DNA from: Roseateles sp049532965
GTDB taxonomy: Bacteria > Pseudomonadota > Gammaproteobacteria > Burkholderiales > Burkholderiaceae_C
Reading direction: 5' to 3'
Assembly (NCBI RefSeq): GCF_049532965.1
Contig: NZ_CP186694.1
Span: 186,001-250,000 of the forward strand
DNA length: 64,000 nucleotides
Shown: piece by piece, positions 34,291 through 41,635 of the stretch
How positions within the stretch are numbered: the first letter of the stretch is position 1
Layout of the letters: every line of letters begins with the position of its first letter
Notes under the pieces: model-generated
What the model was told of the DNA's origin: nothing
What the model saw: only the letters and a program-made list of their open reading frames with translations
Databases searched by the model: none
Program-made: the position numbers and the translations under genes

Positions 34291-34398
34291 GCTACGCGAC
34301 GGCATCCCCATTTCTACGGAGCATCCGGGCATCTCCCGATGCCGTCGTCCAAAAACAAAAACCGCCCTAGGGCGGTTTTCATTCGAATGAGCTTGACG
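34291..34398 (-). repeat. ffs 3'-end/terminator repeat, copy 1 (diverged)
   Basis: The left-most of three direct copies of the ffs terminator region. It has the stem AAAACCGCCC/GGGCGGTTTT at 34358-34379 and the flank CATCTCCCGATGCCGTCGTC, with about eight mismatches to the other copies and no SRP 3' arm (AAGGCTCG missing). It shares CGCGACGGCATCCCCATTTC with copy 2 only. It sits in the 287-bp gap between the YHYH and ricin-lectin genes. The rest of that gap, 34399-34529, shows only a short CTCGCT/AGCGAG hairpin near 34491. Confidence 0.85.
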
Positions 34399-34529
34399 CC
34401 CGAGCAGCCGAGCAGCTCCAGCGCGCGTCCAGAAACAACTGCGCCCCAGCCGCCCGGGCGATAGCGCCTGGTCGGTGGGGCGGGGAGATGGCCCTCGCTA
34501 CGCAGCGAGAGCCGTAGGGGTGAAGCGCC

Positions 34530-36167
34530 TCAGCGGATGCTCACGCCACCTTTCTTGTGGAGCTCCTGCACCTTCCAGTTGAGGTAGCCGCCGTCGGTTT
34601 CCGGGCTGGTCTGTGCCCCCTCGCCGGCACCGAAGAACACGCCGACGATGTGGGAGTCAGCCACCTTCTCCAGGTTGTTGAAGATGTAGTCGACGTGGTT
34701 GTCCTGCCAATGGTTCGTGGTGTTGTTTTGGTTCCAGTTCCCGACCGGGATCTGCCACACCACCATGGGCTTGCCGACCATCTCCGTCAACCTCTTGCTC
34801 AGTGCCAGGAACTTCGCGAACTTGTCGTCGTTCCAGAAGGTGTCCTCGTTCTTATAGGCCCTCCTCCACCCTGCATCACGGTCGGCGACATCCATGGTGA
34901 AGAAGTCGCCTTCGTTGGCACCCAGAGCTAGCATGAAGTTGCCCCAGTCGTCAGCGGTGCCGCTCCAAGGCGAGGCATGCAGCCCGACCGCGGCGTTCGG
35001 CGCGTACTTGCGTGCCATGGAGATCATGCAGCGGGCGACGCCTGCCGCGTTGTTCTCCTTGTCCGAGCAGTCGGTCCAGTTGGCTGCCTGCACCTGGGCG
35101 GGTATGGCACGCGGATCCGTGTTCTTGCCGCGCAGGAAGCCCCACATGTCGGGTTCGATTTGCAGAATTGCACGCTCATTGCCGATCTTCTGCAGCAGGA
35201 AGCGCCAGTCGTTGAGATAGCGAGTGAGCTTCCCGCTGTCATTAAGAACTCGCATTGCGAGATCGCCGCCCTCGTCGCCCGCAATCTTGCTCATCGTGTA
35301 ATAGGTGAGCATGGTCAGACGGGGATGCGCCGTGCCTTGCCAAGTCGCCGACTTCCCCTCCACGACCCAGTCCTTGATTTGCGTGCCGGGAGGACGCGTG
35401 TTATCCCAGCATGCCCACCAATTGGTCCAGCCGCTCGGACACTTGTTCGCGTATTCAGCGTTCGGCCACGCGTCGCTGCTCAGGTAGCGGTAGCGTACGT
35501 CCCACGGTGCCTTTGTGGGGGTCTCGTCGCCCATCTGTGCGCCGATCAGCACCTTGTTGGAACCCATGAAGCTGCTGAACTTGGCGGTTGCCGGCGTCTT
35601 GCAGTTGCCCTTCACGGGATTGAAGTACCACTTCTGCTGCGGTGACCATTGGTCCGAGCGCTGCTGCAGGGTTGTGCCCGCCTTGGTGTCTGCGACCGTG
35701 AGCACTTTGTCCGAGAAATTCGACTTGATCTTGTACGCACCGCCACCCGCGGCCGAGACCTTCCACTGCTGGTTCGAGTTCCCGGTGTAGCTCCACTGCA
35801 CGACGGCGCTGCCGTCCTCCTTGGACCAGCCGTACAGGTCCAGCGACTTGTCGCTGTGCACGGGGCGCAGCGTCAAGAGCCCGCCGCCCATGTCCGTCAC
35901 CACCCATTGCTGGTTGAAGTTGTACGGGCCACTGGTGCTGTTCCACTGCACCACGCTGGCACCGTCGGCCTTGGACCAGGCACTCACTTCCAACGGCAGG
36001 CCACTGCCTTCGTTGACGATGTAGTAGGTGTTGCCGCTGACCGGCGGGTCGCTGCAATTCGCCGCGCCGGCGGCTCCTGCGACGGACAAGCCCGCCGCGA
36101 TTAACGGCACTCGGGCGGTCGCCATCGCACGGGCAATGGCACTAAACGGTGAACTGGGATGAGTCAT
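34530..36167 (-). CDS. Secreted ricin-type lectin protein with C-terminal hydrolase-like domain
   Basis: The protein has 545 residues from ATG 36167. A signal peptide (IAAGLSVAGAAGAAN) is followed by a ricin beta-trefoil domain of about 140 residues with the recurring QW motif (NFNQQWVVT, SNQQWKVSA, SPQQKWYFN). The C-terminal 330 residues look like a TIM-barrel glycosidase: ILQIEPDMWGFLRG, GLHASPWSG, GKPMVVWQIPVGNWNQN, with conserved acidic residues, but I cannot name a GH family. It probably binds and degrades an extracellular glycan. Codon use is less GC-rich than in flanking core genes. It lies between two copies of the ffs repeat. Confidence 0.82.
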   Translation of the reverse strand: MTHPSSPFSAIARAMATARVPLIAAGLSVAGAAGAANCSDPPVSGNTYYIVNEGSGLPLEVSAWSKADGASVVQWNSTSGPYNFNQQWVVTDMGGGLLTLRPVHSDKSLDLYGWSKEDGSAVVQWSYTGNSNQQWKVSAAGGGAYKIKSNFSDKVLTVADTKAGTTLQQRSDQWSPQQKWYFNPVKGNCKTPATAKFSSFMGSNKVLIGAQMGDETPTKAPWDVRYRYLSSDAWPNAEYANKCPSGWTNWWACWDNTRPPGTQIKDWVVEGKSATWQGTAHPRLTMLTYYTMSKIAGDEGGDLAMRVLNDSGKLTRYLNDWRFLLQKIGNERAILQIEPDMWGFLRGKNTDPRAIPAQVQAANWTDCSDKENNAAGVARCMISMARKYAPNAAVGLHASPWSGTADDWGNFMLALGANEGDFFTMDVADRDAGWRRAYKNEDTFWNDDKFAKFLALSKRLTEMVGKPMVVWQIPVGNWNQNNTTNHWQDNHVDYIFNNLEKVADSHIVGVFFGAGEGAQTSPETDGGYLNWKVQELHKKGGVSIR

Positions 36168-36323
36168 ATGTCGCTCGGTCCTCGTCAATGGGAGATGGGT
36201 CGCTCAAGATGGAATTCGCCTTCTCGCAAGTCGATTCGCATTCGAGCGCGCCGATCGTAGTTTTTGCGTCGTCGCAAGACATCACGGGAGCGTCGCCGGC
36301 GCATGACCGAATGTGATCGAAGG

Positions 36324-36745
36324 TTACCGTTTGGCTCCGAACGCCACCTCCGCCAGCTTGCGCTCCAGCTGCAGCGCGGTGGGCGCCCCGCTGGTCCGTG
36401 TGCAGTGTGCCAACCTCCCCAGGCTCCGCTTCTGTCTTGGGCACACCAGATGGCCTTGGCCTTGTCGACGGAGCCCGGCCCCAGGATGGGCATCAGGAAC
36501 GTGTAGACGGTGATGTCGTCGCGCTCCTGCAGCACGCCTTCGAGCTGCTTGCAGAAGGCGCATTCCGCGTCTGCAAAGACCGCGAACTTGCGTGCGCCCC
36601 GGCCGCGCACGGTGACGATGGCATCCTGCAGCGGCAAGGCCGCGAAGTCGAGGGTCGGGAACTTGGCGATCCGGGCTTCCGTCAGGTTCACGCGGGTACG
36701 GGTGTCCACCATCTCGCCCCGAATGACGCAGTCGTCTCGCTGATC
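36324..36745 (-). pseudogene. dsbC-like thiol:disulfide isomerase remnant
   Basis: The N-terminal part reads MVDTRTRVNLTEARIAKF, ARKFAVFADAECAFCKQLEG (CxxC motif CAFC) and TVYTFLMPILGPGSVDKAK with IWCAQDR, all DsbC/DsbG thioredoxin-domain features. The frame then breaks. The family-like C-terminus ALQLERKLAEVAFGAKR continues in another frame and ends at 36324, with the cis-Pro region lost. The dimerisation domain and signal peptide are absent. This is a decayed fragment, probably left by the rearrangements around the ffs repeats. Confidence 0.75.
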
Positions 36746-36784
36746 TGGGCGGTCTCAACTCTGAAGTGCAACACCTCTACGCAA

Positions 36785-36899
36785 CGCGACGGCATCCCCA
36801 TTTCTACGGCGCATCCAGGCATCTCCCGATGCCGTCGTCCAAAAACAAAAACCGCCCTGAGGCGGTTTTCACTTGAATGAGGTTGACGAGCCTTACCCA
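36785..36899 (-). repeat. ffs 3'-end/terminator repeat, copy 2
   Basis: Bases 36811-36898 are identical over 88 bp to 39297-39384, covering the last 11-12 nt of the SRP RNA (including AAGGCTCG), the stem AAAACCGCC/GGCGGTTTT (36848-36869) and 37 bp beyond it. The left flank (CGCGACGGCATCCCCATTTC) matches copy 1. The rest of the 380-bp gap to 37094 has no complete gene. A short rightward frame ending at about 37082 (GHYTFRGSGQSIDLDVIIQK...) reads like the C-terminus of a lost gene. Confidence 0.9.
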
Positions 36900-37093
36900 T
36901 CCCCGATGGACGAGAAGCCAGTGTTCATCGGGGTTGTGGCCGATGAGCTGGACGTGTCGGTACACAGTCCGGGTGAGGGCGTCCATCCCATTGGATACAT
37001 CTGAATGGTCACTACACCTTCCGCGGCAGCGGCCAGTCCATCGACTTGGATGTGATCATCCAAAAGTTGGACCTGGAATGATGTGGCTCGCCG

Positions 37094-38155
37094 TCAAGCC
37101 GTGATCGGTGGTGCAAGGCTCTTACCTACATAGAACTCTTGGCTCGCCTGTTTGCAGACAGCTGCATAGTATTCATCGGCATCCTGGCTGGTATAGCCTG
37201 CTCCCGCGAAGCAACCTCGTGCAATTTCATGCAGCGTGTGTCGGACGCTGCTTGCGTCGTCGTACACCGCGTTGAGGCAAGCGACGATGACCTTGACCTC
37301 ATCCTTGGACAGGCGTTCCTCGCCGCTCAGCACGCGTGCGTAGTTGAGACAAGCGACGGCATTGACGCAGGTAAACGAGTCGCCCAGTCCCGAGCAGTCC
37401 TCGAAGCCGTTGCCCTGCTCGTTCACCTTGAAGTGGGCGATCGGCAGGCCCTCAATGTTCTTCTCCTTGCCCATGGACCGGACATCTTCGACTGCATCGG
37501 GATCGTTCCGAAGCCGGAAGCTCTGGACGGCCGTGTCGATCTTCTGCAGCATCGGGCCGATCAGACTTGTATTCCGCGTGAACACGCTCTTCGACGGATC
37601 CTCGAACATCAAGGTCGCGTCGATCTTGTCAGTCTCCTCTTGCGACGCCAGGCCTAGGTTCCTTAAGGCAGGCAGCACGACTCTCTCGGCGTGCCCCCAG
37701 TGCTCGTCAAGGGCAAAGACCTGCCGGAAGTTCAGGATGAACTGGCCTGCCGCGAACTGCGCCTCCGGGCACAACTTGCTGTCACCTCGAAGCGCCGCCT
37801 CGAAGGCATGCATGCACTGCTCCGGTGACAGCCCCCTCGCTTGGGACTCGTCCTGGTAGTGCTTCACGCCCTTGTTTATGAAAGGCTGCGTAGCCGACCG
37901 GGACGTGTATCCGCTGGCACCAGTCTTTTCGTTGGCAACCCCCGCCAAGGCGTACTTGTTCTTCTCTCTGAATGCCGCGCTCTTCGTCAGGTCGAAGTCC
38001 GCCGGGACGTGCGCCGGCTTGTATTTGGCGACAAACTCTGGCTTGATGCGCTCCCCGGTGAAGCACGCTAGGCTCGTCAACAGAGACTCGCGCGCTTCCT
38101 GGGTGTTCACCGAATCAGCGACGTAGAGCTTGGTTGCCGCGCGGAAGTCGGTCAT
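37094..38155 (-). CDS. Unrecognised 353-residue cytoplasmic or effector-like protein
   Basis: I do not recognise a family. The protein has no signal peptide or membrane helix. It is mixed alpha/beta with many Lys/Glu residues. The C-terminal third (RLSKDEVKVIVACLNAVYDD, HTLHEIARGCFAG, DADEYYAAVCKQASQ) is helical and regular, arguing for a real protein. GC is visibly lower than in core genes. It follows a 159-residue ORF by 13 bp in a probable operon inside the ffs-flanked module. A secreted effector or part of a toxin module is possible, but nothing in the sequence proves it. Confidence 0.75.
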   Translation of the reverse strand: MTDFRAATKLYVADSVNTQEARESLLTSLACFTGERIKPEFVAKYKPAHVPADFDLTKSAAFREKNKYALAGVANEKTGASGYTSRSATQPFINKGVKHYQDESQARGLSPEQCMHAFEAALRGDSKLCPEAQFAAGQFILNFRQVFALDEHWGHAERVVLPALRNLGLASQEETDKIDATLMFEDPSKSVFTRNTSLIGPMLQKIDTAVQSFRLRNDPDAVEDVRSMGKEKNIEGLPIAHFKVNEQGNGFEDCSGLGDSFTCVNAVACLNYARVLSGEERLSKDEVKVIVACLNAVYDDASSVRHTLHEIARGCFAGAGYTSQDADEYYAAVCKQASQEFYVGKSLAPPITA

Positions 38156-38168
38156 GGTGACGAACTCG

Positions 38169-38648
38169 TTATTCCCCCACCCGACGGATCACACCAGGCG
38201 GCCGGCTATCGCGCACCCGGTCCTCCGGAGCGGCGTCGTGATGGCGCTGGCGGTATACCTGTGCTTCCTCTTGCGCCCGGACGAGCCGCTCGTTGCTGGT
38301 GAATCCGCCTTTGCCGTCATGCAACGATGTCGTGGACAAGAAGAAATTGTCAGCAACCTTGTCAGCGAGAATCCCTACGCCGATCGTGACCGCAGCGCCC
38401 TTTGCCAGATTGCCGAGCCGCCACGGTGAGCCGTTCTGTCCGTCATCCGATCCGGCGCCCACCGCCGCAGACGCCAGAACTGCGCGCGGTGGCAGGGAGT
38501 CCCCTTTCGGGGGCGGGGATCCGCTCGCAAGCGGAGGCTTGATATCTGCCGCAACGGCGGCCATCACTTTCGAGGCGCCGGTGGGAACGGGAGAGCCGTT
38601 CGAGACGGCGTTCATCGCTTGAATGAAGGGGCGAAATCCGGGCTTCAT
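38169..38648 (-). CDS. Unrecognised 159-residue protein with one hydrophobic segment
   Basis: AAAGGA lies 5 nt before the ATG. The first 90 residues are rich in Ser, Pro, Ala and Gly (SGSPPPKGDSLPPRAVLASA), a composition seen in secretion-competent N-termini. A central segment (LAKGAAVTIGVGILADKVAD) may insert in a membrane, and the C-terminus is charged (RQRHHDAAPEDRVRDSRP). No family recognised. Encoded just upstream of the 353-residue gene, with atypical composition. Confidence 0.6.
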   Translation of the reverse strand: MKPGFRPFIQAMNAVSNGSPVPTGASKVMAAVAADIKPPLASGSPPPKGDSLPPRAVLASAAVGAGSDDGQNGSPWRLGNLAKGAAVTIGVGILADKVADNFFLSTTSLHDGKGGFTSNERLVRAQEEAQVYRQRHHDAAPEDRVRDSRPPGVIRRVGE

Positions 38649-38692
38649 GCGTGTCCTTTGTTGAGGTGCTTCTATGCTGTCCAGTCAGCACA

Positions 38693-38986
38693 TCATTTGC
38701 GCGGGTGACAGGCGATAGATGTCGTCCATGGGATTTCGATAGCGGGTGCTGAGGCTTTGGAACAATGAGTCCATCTCACTCGACCGAACGGTGAAACGCC
38801 ACCGCCAATGTAGTTGTCCATGGTGTTTTCGTCTCCCAAATCAAAAGGGAAACAATTCCATATTCTTCTCCGCGGAAAACTATGACGAGCGCGAACCGTT
38901 GAACTGGCGAGCGAAGCGACCCATGGTGAGAGGCCGGCTGACAGCGGCAGGAGGATGAGCAGCGATGCCGAGGTTCTGTACATCAT
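38693..38986 (-). CDS. Small secreted-type ORF, possibly frameshifted
   Basis: AGGAG lies 7 nt before ATG-ATG, and the N-terminus MMYRTSASLLILLPLSAG has signal-peptide character. After residue 55 (MDNYIGGGVSPFGR) the frame becomes less protein-like, whereas the next frame reads MDSLFQSLSTRYRNPMDDIY and RLSPAQMMC to a stop at about 38699. This suggests a frameshift near 38770 or two overlapping short ORFs. It heads the leftward set 38986-37094. Role unknown. Confidence 0.4.
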   Translation of the reverse strand: MMYRTSASLLILLPLSAGLSPWVASLASSTVRARHSFPRRRIWNCFPFDLGDENTMDNYIGGGVSPFGRVRWTHCSKASAPAIEIPWTTSIACHPRK

Positions 38987-39215
38987 GATGGGTTCTCCTT
39001 TGAACTCCATGGTCCTTTCGCATGTGCGCGAGCGCGCCGGTGAGGCGATCATCCAAAGGGTCGAGGTCAGTGGCCGCTGCCTATTGCTCGACTTGTCCAA
39101 CGGCGACCGGGAGAGTCTGAACTTCCTACGCTTGAACCAGGAGGCGGCGATGCAGTTCGCTGTGAATTGCCCCGGTTTTCGAGGAGGCTTAACACAGGTC
39201 GTCAGCTCCTGGTGA
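38955..39215 (+). CDS. Unrecognised 86-residue ORF
   Basis: The translation has a convincing hydrophobic pattern (MVLSHVRERAGEAIIQRVEV, RCLLLDLSNGDRESLNFLRL, NQEAAMQFAVN) and AGGAGG immediately before ATG 38955. A later start at 39009 is possible. It overlaps the start of the leftward small secreted ORF by 32 bp. It may be an intact small gene or the 3' end of a lost one. No family recognised. Confidence 0.4.
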   Translation: MSSDAEVLYIMMGSPLNSMVLSHVRERAGEAIIQRVEVSGRCLLLDLSNGDRESLNFLRLNQEAAMQFAVNCPGFRGGLTQVVSSW

Positions 39216-39280
39216 ACGGCTCCTGACGCCGCCAGCACAGCCAACGTGAGGCCTTCTGTCGGCGGCTGATGATCGATGAA

Positions 39281-39384
39281 GCCCCATTCGTATGGAGCAT
39301 CCAGGCATCTCCCGATGCCGTCGTCCAAAAACAAAAACCGCCCTGAGGCGGTTTTCACTTGAATGAGGTTGACGAGCCTTACCC
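39281..39384 (-). repeat. ffs 3'-end/terminator repeat, copy 3 (in place at ffs)
   Basis: This is the copy attached to the intact SRP RNA gene. Its 88-bp core 39297-39384 is identical to copy 2. The spacing between copies 1-2 and 2-3 is nearly equal (2,490 and 2,486 bp), although the enclosed genes are unrelated. The left flank (GCCCCATTCGTATGGAGC) differs from copies 1 and 2. Confidence 0.9.
39327..39355 (-). terminator. Intrinsic terminator of ffs
   Basis: Leftward stem AAAACCGCC (39347-39355) pairing with GGCGGTTTT (39334-39342), a 4-nt loop TCAG, then TGTTTTTGG. It lies 18 nt after the SRP RNA 3' end. The same terminator is duplicated at 36848-36869 and, diverged, at 34358-34379. Confidence 0.85.
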
Positions 39385-39462
39385 TCGGCACTGGTCACAA
39401 CGGTTAGGGCTGCTTGGTTCCCCACCTGACCCGGTTGGCCGCGCTTCCATGCGAGGAGGCCC
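39373..39462 (-). ncRNA. ffs: 4.5S signal recognition particle RNA
   Basis: Read leftward, the conserved SRP domain IV is present as GGGTCAGGTGGGGAACCAAG followed by CAGCCC, that is GGTCAGG, a GGAA tetraloop on a G-G/C-C stem, and AAGCAGCC. The ends pair as in small bacterial SRP RNAs: GGGCCT with AGGCTC, CCTCG with CGAGG, and CATGG with CCAGTG. This gives about 90 nt. A TAGAAT box lies 11-12 bp upstream and an intrinsic terminator downstream. The RNA binds Ffh for cotranslational membrane targeting. Ends are accurate to a few bases. Confidence 0.92.
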
Positions 39463-39473
39463 GTCGGGGGCGG

Positions 39474-39479
39474 ATTCTA
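39474..39479 (-). promoter_or_regulatory. -10 box of ffs
   Basis: TAGAAT on the minus strand, 11 bp upstream of the predicted SRP RNA 5' end at 39462. No clear -35 box is visible at 17 bp, so the element assignment is moderate. The 284-bp interval 39463-39746 otherwise contains only the leader of the next gene. Confidence 0.5.
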
Positions 39480-39686
39480 GCCGAGCTTTCGAGCCCCTCC
39501 GCCCGAGCACTGCTCCCTCGTGCATCTCCGCACGTCCTGCGTGCGAACAACGCCTCGCCGTCGTGGACTCACCGTCCGCGCCTGTGGTTAAATCCGCCCC
39601 GGACCTCGCGGGCGCAGCCCTCCAAGTCCATCGCCGATTTACCAACTACTTGCGGGCGATCAACAAATGCGGCTAAAGCGTTGCGG

Positions 39687-39749
39687 CTCCGACTGCCCCC
39701 GGGCCGGCAAACGCCGGTGACCTCTGTGGGCGCTCGGAGTTTTTTCATG
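39687..39749 (+). promoter_or_regulatory. Structured leader that sequesters the ribosome-binding site
   Basis: CTCCGA (39687-39692) pairs with TCGGAG (39734-39739), then GCCC (39695-39698) with GGGC (39728-39731), enclosing a hairpin CCGGC-AAAC-GCCGG (39704-39717). The GGAG at 39736-39739 is the Shine-Dalgarno sequence of the gene starting at 39747, so it is buried in the stem. A run of T follows the stem, so the same structure could also act as an intrinsic terminator. I do not recognise a known riboswitch class. Confidence 0.5.
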
Positions 39750-40169
39750 TCCGCTTGTCTGGCTCAGTTCGACTCGCTGCTGTCCCGCCGACGTGCCGTC
39801 GGCAACGCCACCACCACCCCGCGACCCTCGCACACGCTGCGTGATCCCTGGGGCGAGCCTGTCGCCGAGTTCTCCCGCTTCCCGTCCGACCTCGAGCTGC
39901 TGAAGGCCGCGCATCGCGTCCGGTCCGACGACTGGATCGGCCCGCTCGCCGACGACGCTCAATCCCGCCATCTCCATGCCGCCTGGCGCCTGGCGCTGCT
40001 GCGTGGCGATCGCCACGGCCAGGCGCGCGTCAGCCAGCACCCAGGGCCGCAATGGCTCAGCGCACCTCGCGTCGTGCGAGCGGGTGAGCGACCCGCCGAC
40101 CTGCGTCGCGCGCTCTACGCCGCAGCCGTCCGCCAGTTGTGGCAGGCCGGGTGGAAGTTGGTCGGCTGA
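39747..40169 (+). CDS. Unrecognised 140-residue protein
   Basis: ATG 39747 follows GGAG by 7 nt. The protein (MSACLAQFDSLLSRRRAVGN ... PSDLELLKAAHRVRSDDWIG ... LYAAAVRQLWQAGWKLVG) is Arg- and Ala-rich, without signal peptide or membrane helix. Codon use matches the core genome. It is the only rightward gene between ffs and the methyltransferase, with which it converges. Its translation may be controlled by the structured leader. Function unknown. Confidence 0.65.
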   Translation: MSACLAQFDSLLSRRRAVGNATTTPRPSHTLRDPWGEPVAEFSRFPSDLELLKAAHRVRSDDWIGPLADDAQSRHLHAAWRLALLRGDRHGQARVSQHPGPQWLSAPRVVRAGERPADLRRALYAAAVRQLWQAGWKLVG

Positions 40170-40175
40170 GGCCCC

Positions 40176-40961
40176 TCAGGCGGCCGAGAGCCGCTCCGTC
40201 AGCCATGCCTCCGTCACGTAGGGGAAGGCGATCGTCGGCTCGCGCAGCTCGGCGAAGCGGTCCTTCAGTTCGCGCAGCCTTTCGGCGACCGACTGCCGCT
40301 CGGCCTCCGGCAGTGCGGCGATGAAGCTCACCGACAGGATCCGATCGACTACCACCTGCTCGAACGGCCCCACATGGCTGTGCGGGAACACCGCCCGCTG
40401 CAGCGGCCCGAAGAGCCGCTGTCCCTCGAAAGGCTGTTTCCAGGTGCCCTTGTAGAAACGCGGCGCATCCCCTTCGTAGGGGGTGATGATTTCCGTGATT
40501 GCCGCGACCCACTCGCGCGATTCGTCCCGCACGTTCCACACCAAGCCGAGCCGTCCGCCTCGCCGCAGCACCCGGTGAATCTCCCGGAGCGCCTGCCCGT
40601 TCGCAAACCAGTGGAACGCCTGGGCGCAGACCACGATGTCCGCCTCGCCATCGGCCAGCGGCATTGCTTCAGCGGTCCCGGCCAGTGCGCGCACCTTCGG
40701 CAGACTCTCCGACAAGCGCGCCCGCATCGCATCGACGGGTTCGATCGCGGTCAGCGTTGCGCCGGTGCGTGCCAGCAGCTTGGTGAACTTGCCCGTTCCC
40801 GCGCCCAGGTCGACGACGCGCGATCCTTCGCCTGCGCCGAGCATCCGGCTCAGCCAGTCGCCGAGCGCGTCGGGATACTCCGGGCGGCCGCGCTGGTAGC
40901 TGTCCGAGGCGTTGGTGTAGCCGCGTCGCGCGGCATCGTGGATCGGTGAGGTTGAACTCAT
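40176..40961 (-). CDS. Class I SAM-dependent methyltransferase
   Basis: The protein has 261 residues. Motif I RVVDLGAGTGKFTKLLAR binds SAM, followed by TAIEPVDAMRARL (motif II) and ADIVVCAQAFHWFANGQALR, as in the UbiE/Methyltransf_11 family. YQRGRPEYPDAL near the N-terminus is typical of the subgroup related to yeast Crg1/trans-aconitate-type enzymes. The substrate is unknown. It stands alone, convergent with the small gene before it. Confidence 0.92.
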   Translation of the reverse strand: MSSTSPIHDAARRGYTNASDSYQRGRPEYPDALGDWLSRMLGAGEGSRVVDLGAGTGKFTKLLARTGATLTAIEPVDAMRARLSESLPKVRALAGTAEAMPLADGEADIVVCAQAFHWFANGQALREIHRVLRRGGRLGLVWNVRDESREWVAAITEIITPYEGDAPRFYKGTWKQPFEGQRLFGPLQRAVFPHSHVGPFEQVVVDRILSVSFIAALPEAERQSVAERLRELKDRFAELREPTIAFPYVTEAWLTERLSAA

Positions 40962-41052
40962 CGGACGATCCTACGTCTGGCCCGAAGCAAGCGCGTGAAG
41001 CCCATGTCGACGGCTGGACCGGATAGCGGCGACGGGGGCGGGACCGCCCGAA

Positions 41053-41430
41053 TCACAGTCCTAGCAAGACCTGCCGCGTCATCGACACCGCCACCACGTA
41101 CGCCAGTGCCACCAGCGCCAGCAGGTAGCCGATCACGCGGAACTCGCCGCGCCCGACGGCCCAGTGCCCGGTCGCGAAGTAGACGCCGAGTGCGATGAAC
41201 TTCGCCGTCATCCACGGCTCGTAGCGTGGGTCGTGATGCAGCGCGCCCCAGAGGCTGATGCCCGACACCACGATCAACACATGGCTGCTGAACACCAGCG
41301 TGCGCAGCCGCTCGTCCATCACCCAGGCCGCGCCGAATTGATGCGCGAGCCCACGGACCAGAAACAACCCGACGCTGCACCACGCCAGCAGCGCATGCAT
41401 CTTGAGCATCGGGACGTAGAACCAGTCCAT
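41053..41430 (-). CDS. SirB2 family membrane protein
   Basis: The protein has 125 residues from the Met at 41430 (MDWFYVPMLKMHALLAWCSV). A further start exists at 41466. Four membrane helices and the conserved FVLR-like FLVRGLAHQFGAAW plus DERLRTLVFSSHVLIVVSG match SirB2. The family is named for association with Salmonella invasion regulation but its biochemical role is unknown. Confidence 0.88.
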   Translation of the reverse strand: MDWFYVPMLKMHALLAWCSVGLFLVRGLAHQFGAAWVMDERLRTLVFSSHVLIVVSGISLWGALHHDPRYEPWMTAKFIALGVYFATGHWAVGRGEFRVIGYLLALVALAYVVAVSMTRQVLLGL

Positions 41431-41635
41431 GAAGGCGAGCTTCGTCACCCGGCGGAGGGATGTCAATCCGGGGAATGCGGGGCGGCGAACCGTTCAGGCT
41501 GTGCCGCTTCGCTCAGAAGAAGGGCCCCACGGGTCCCCCCGACGAGAACTACTTTGAGTCATGGCAGGACGGACCGCGATTTCGAGAATGGGCACCTTCC
41601 TTCGATAGGCAGCCGAGTACCGAAAGGCAAAGCAG

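Noticed and set aside
34291..39384. Integrative element with its own integrase between the ffs repeats
   Set aside because: No integrase, recombinase or transposase frame is visible between the copies, so I report only the repeat structure.
38987..39391. Long leftward frame covering the ffs terminator (reads RLVNLIQVKTASGRFLFLDD)
   Set aside because: This is a translation of the SRP RNA 3' end and terminator repeat, seen again at copy 2. It is not protein coding.
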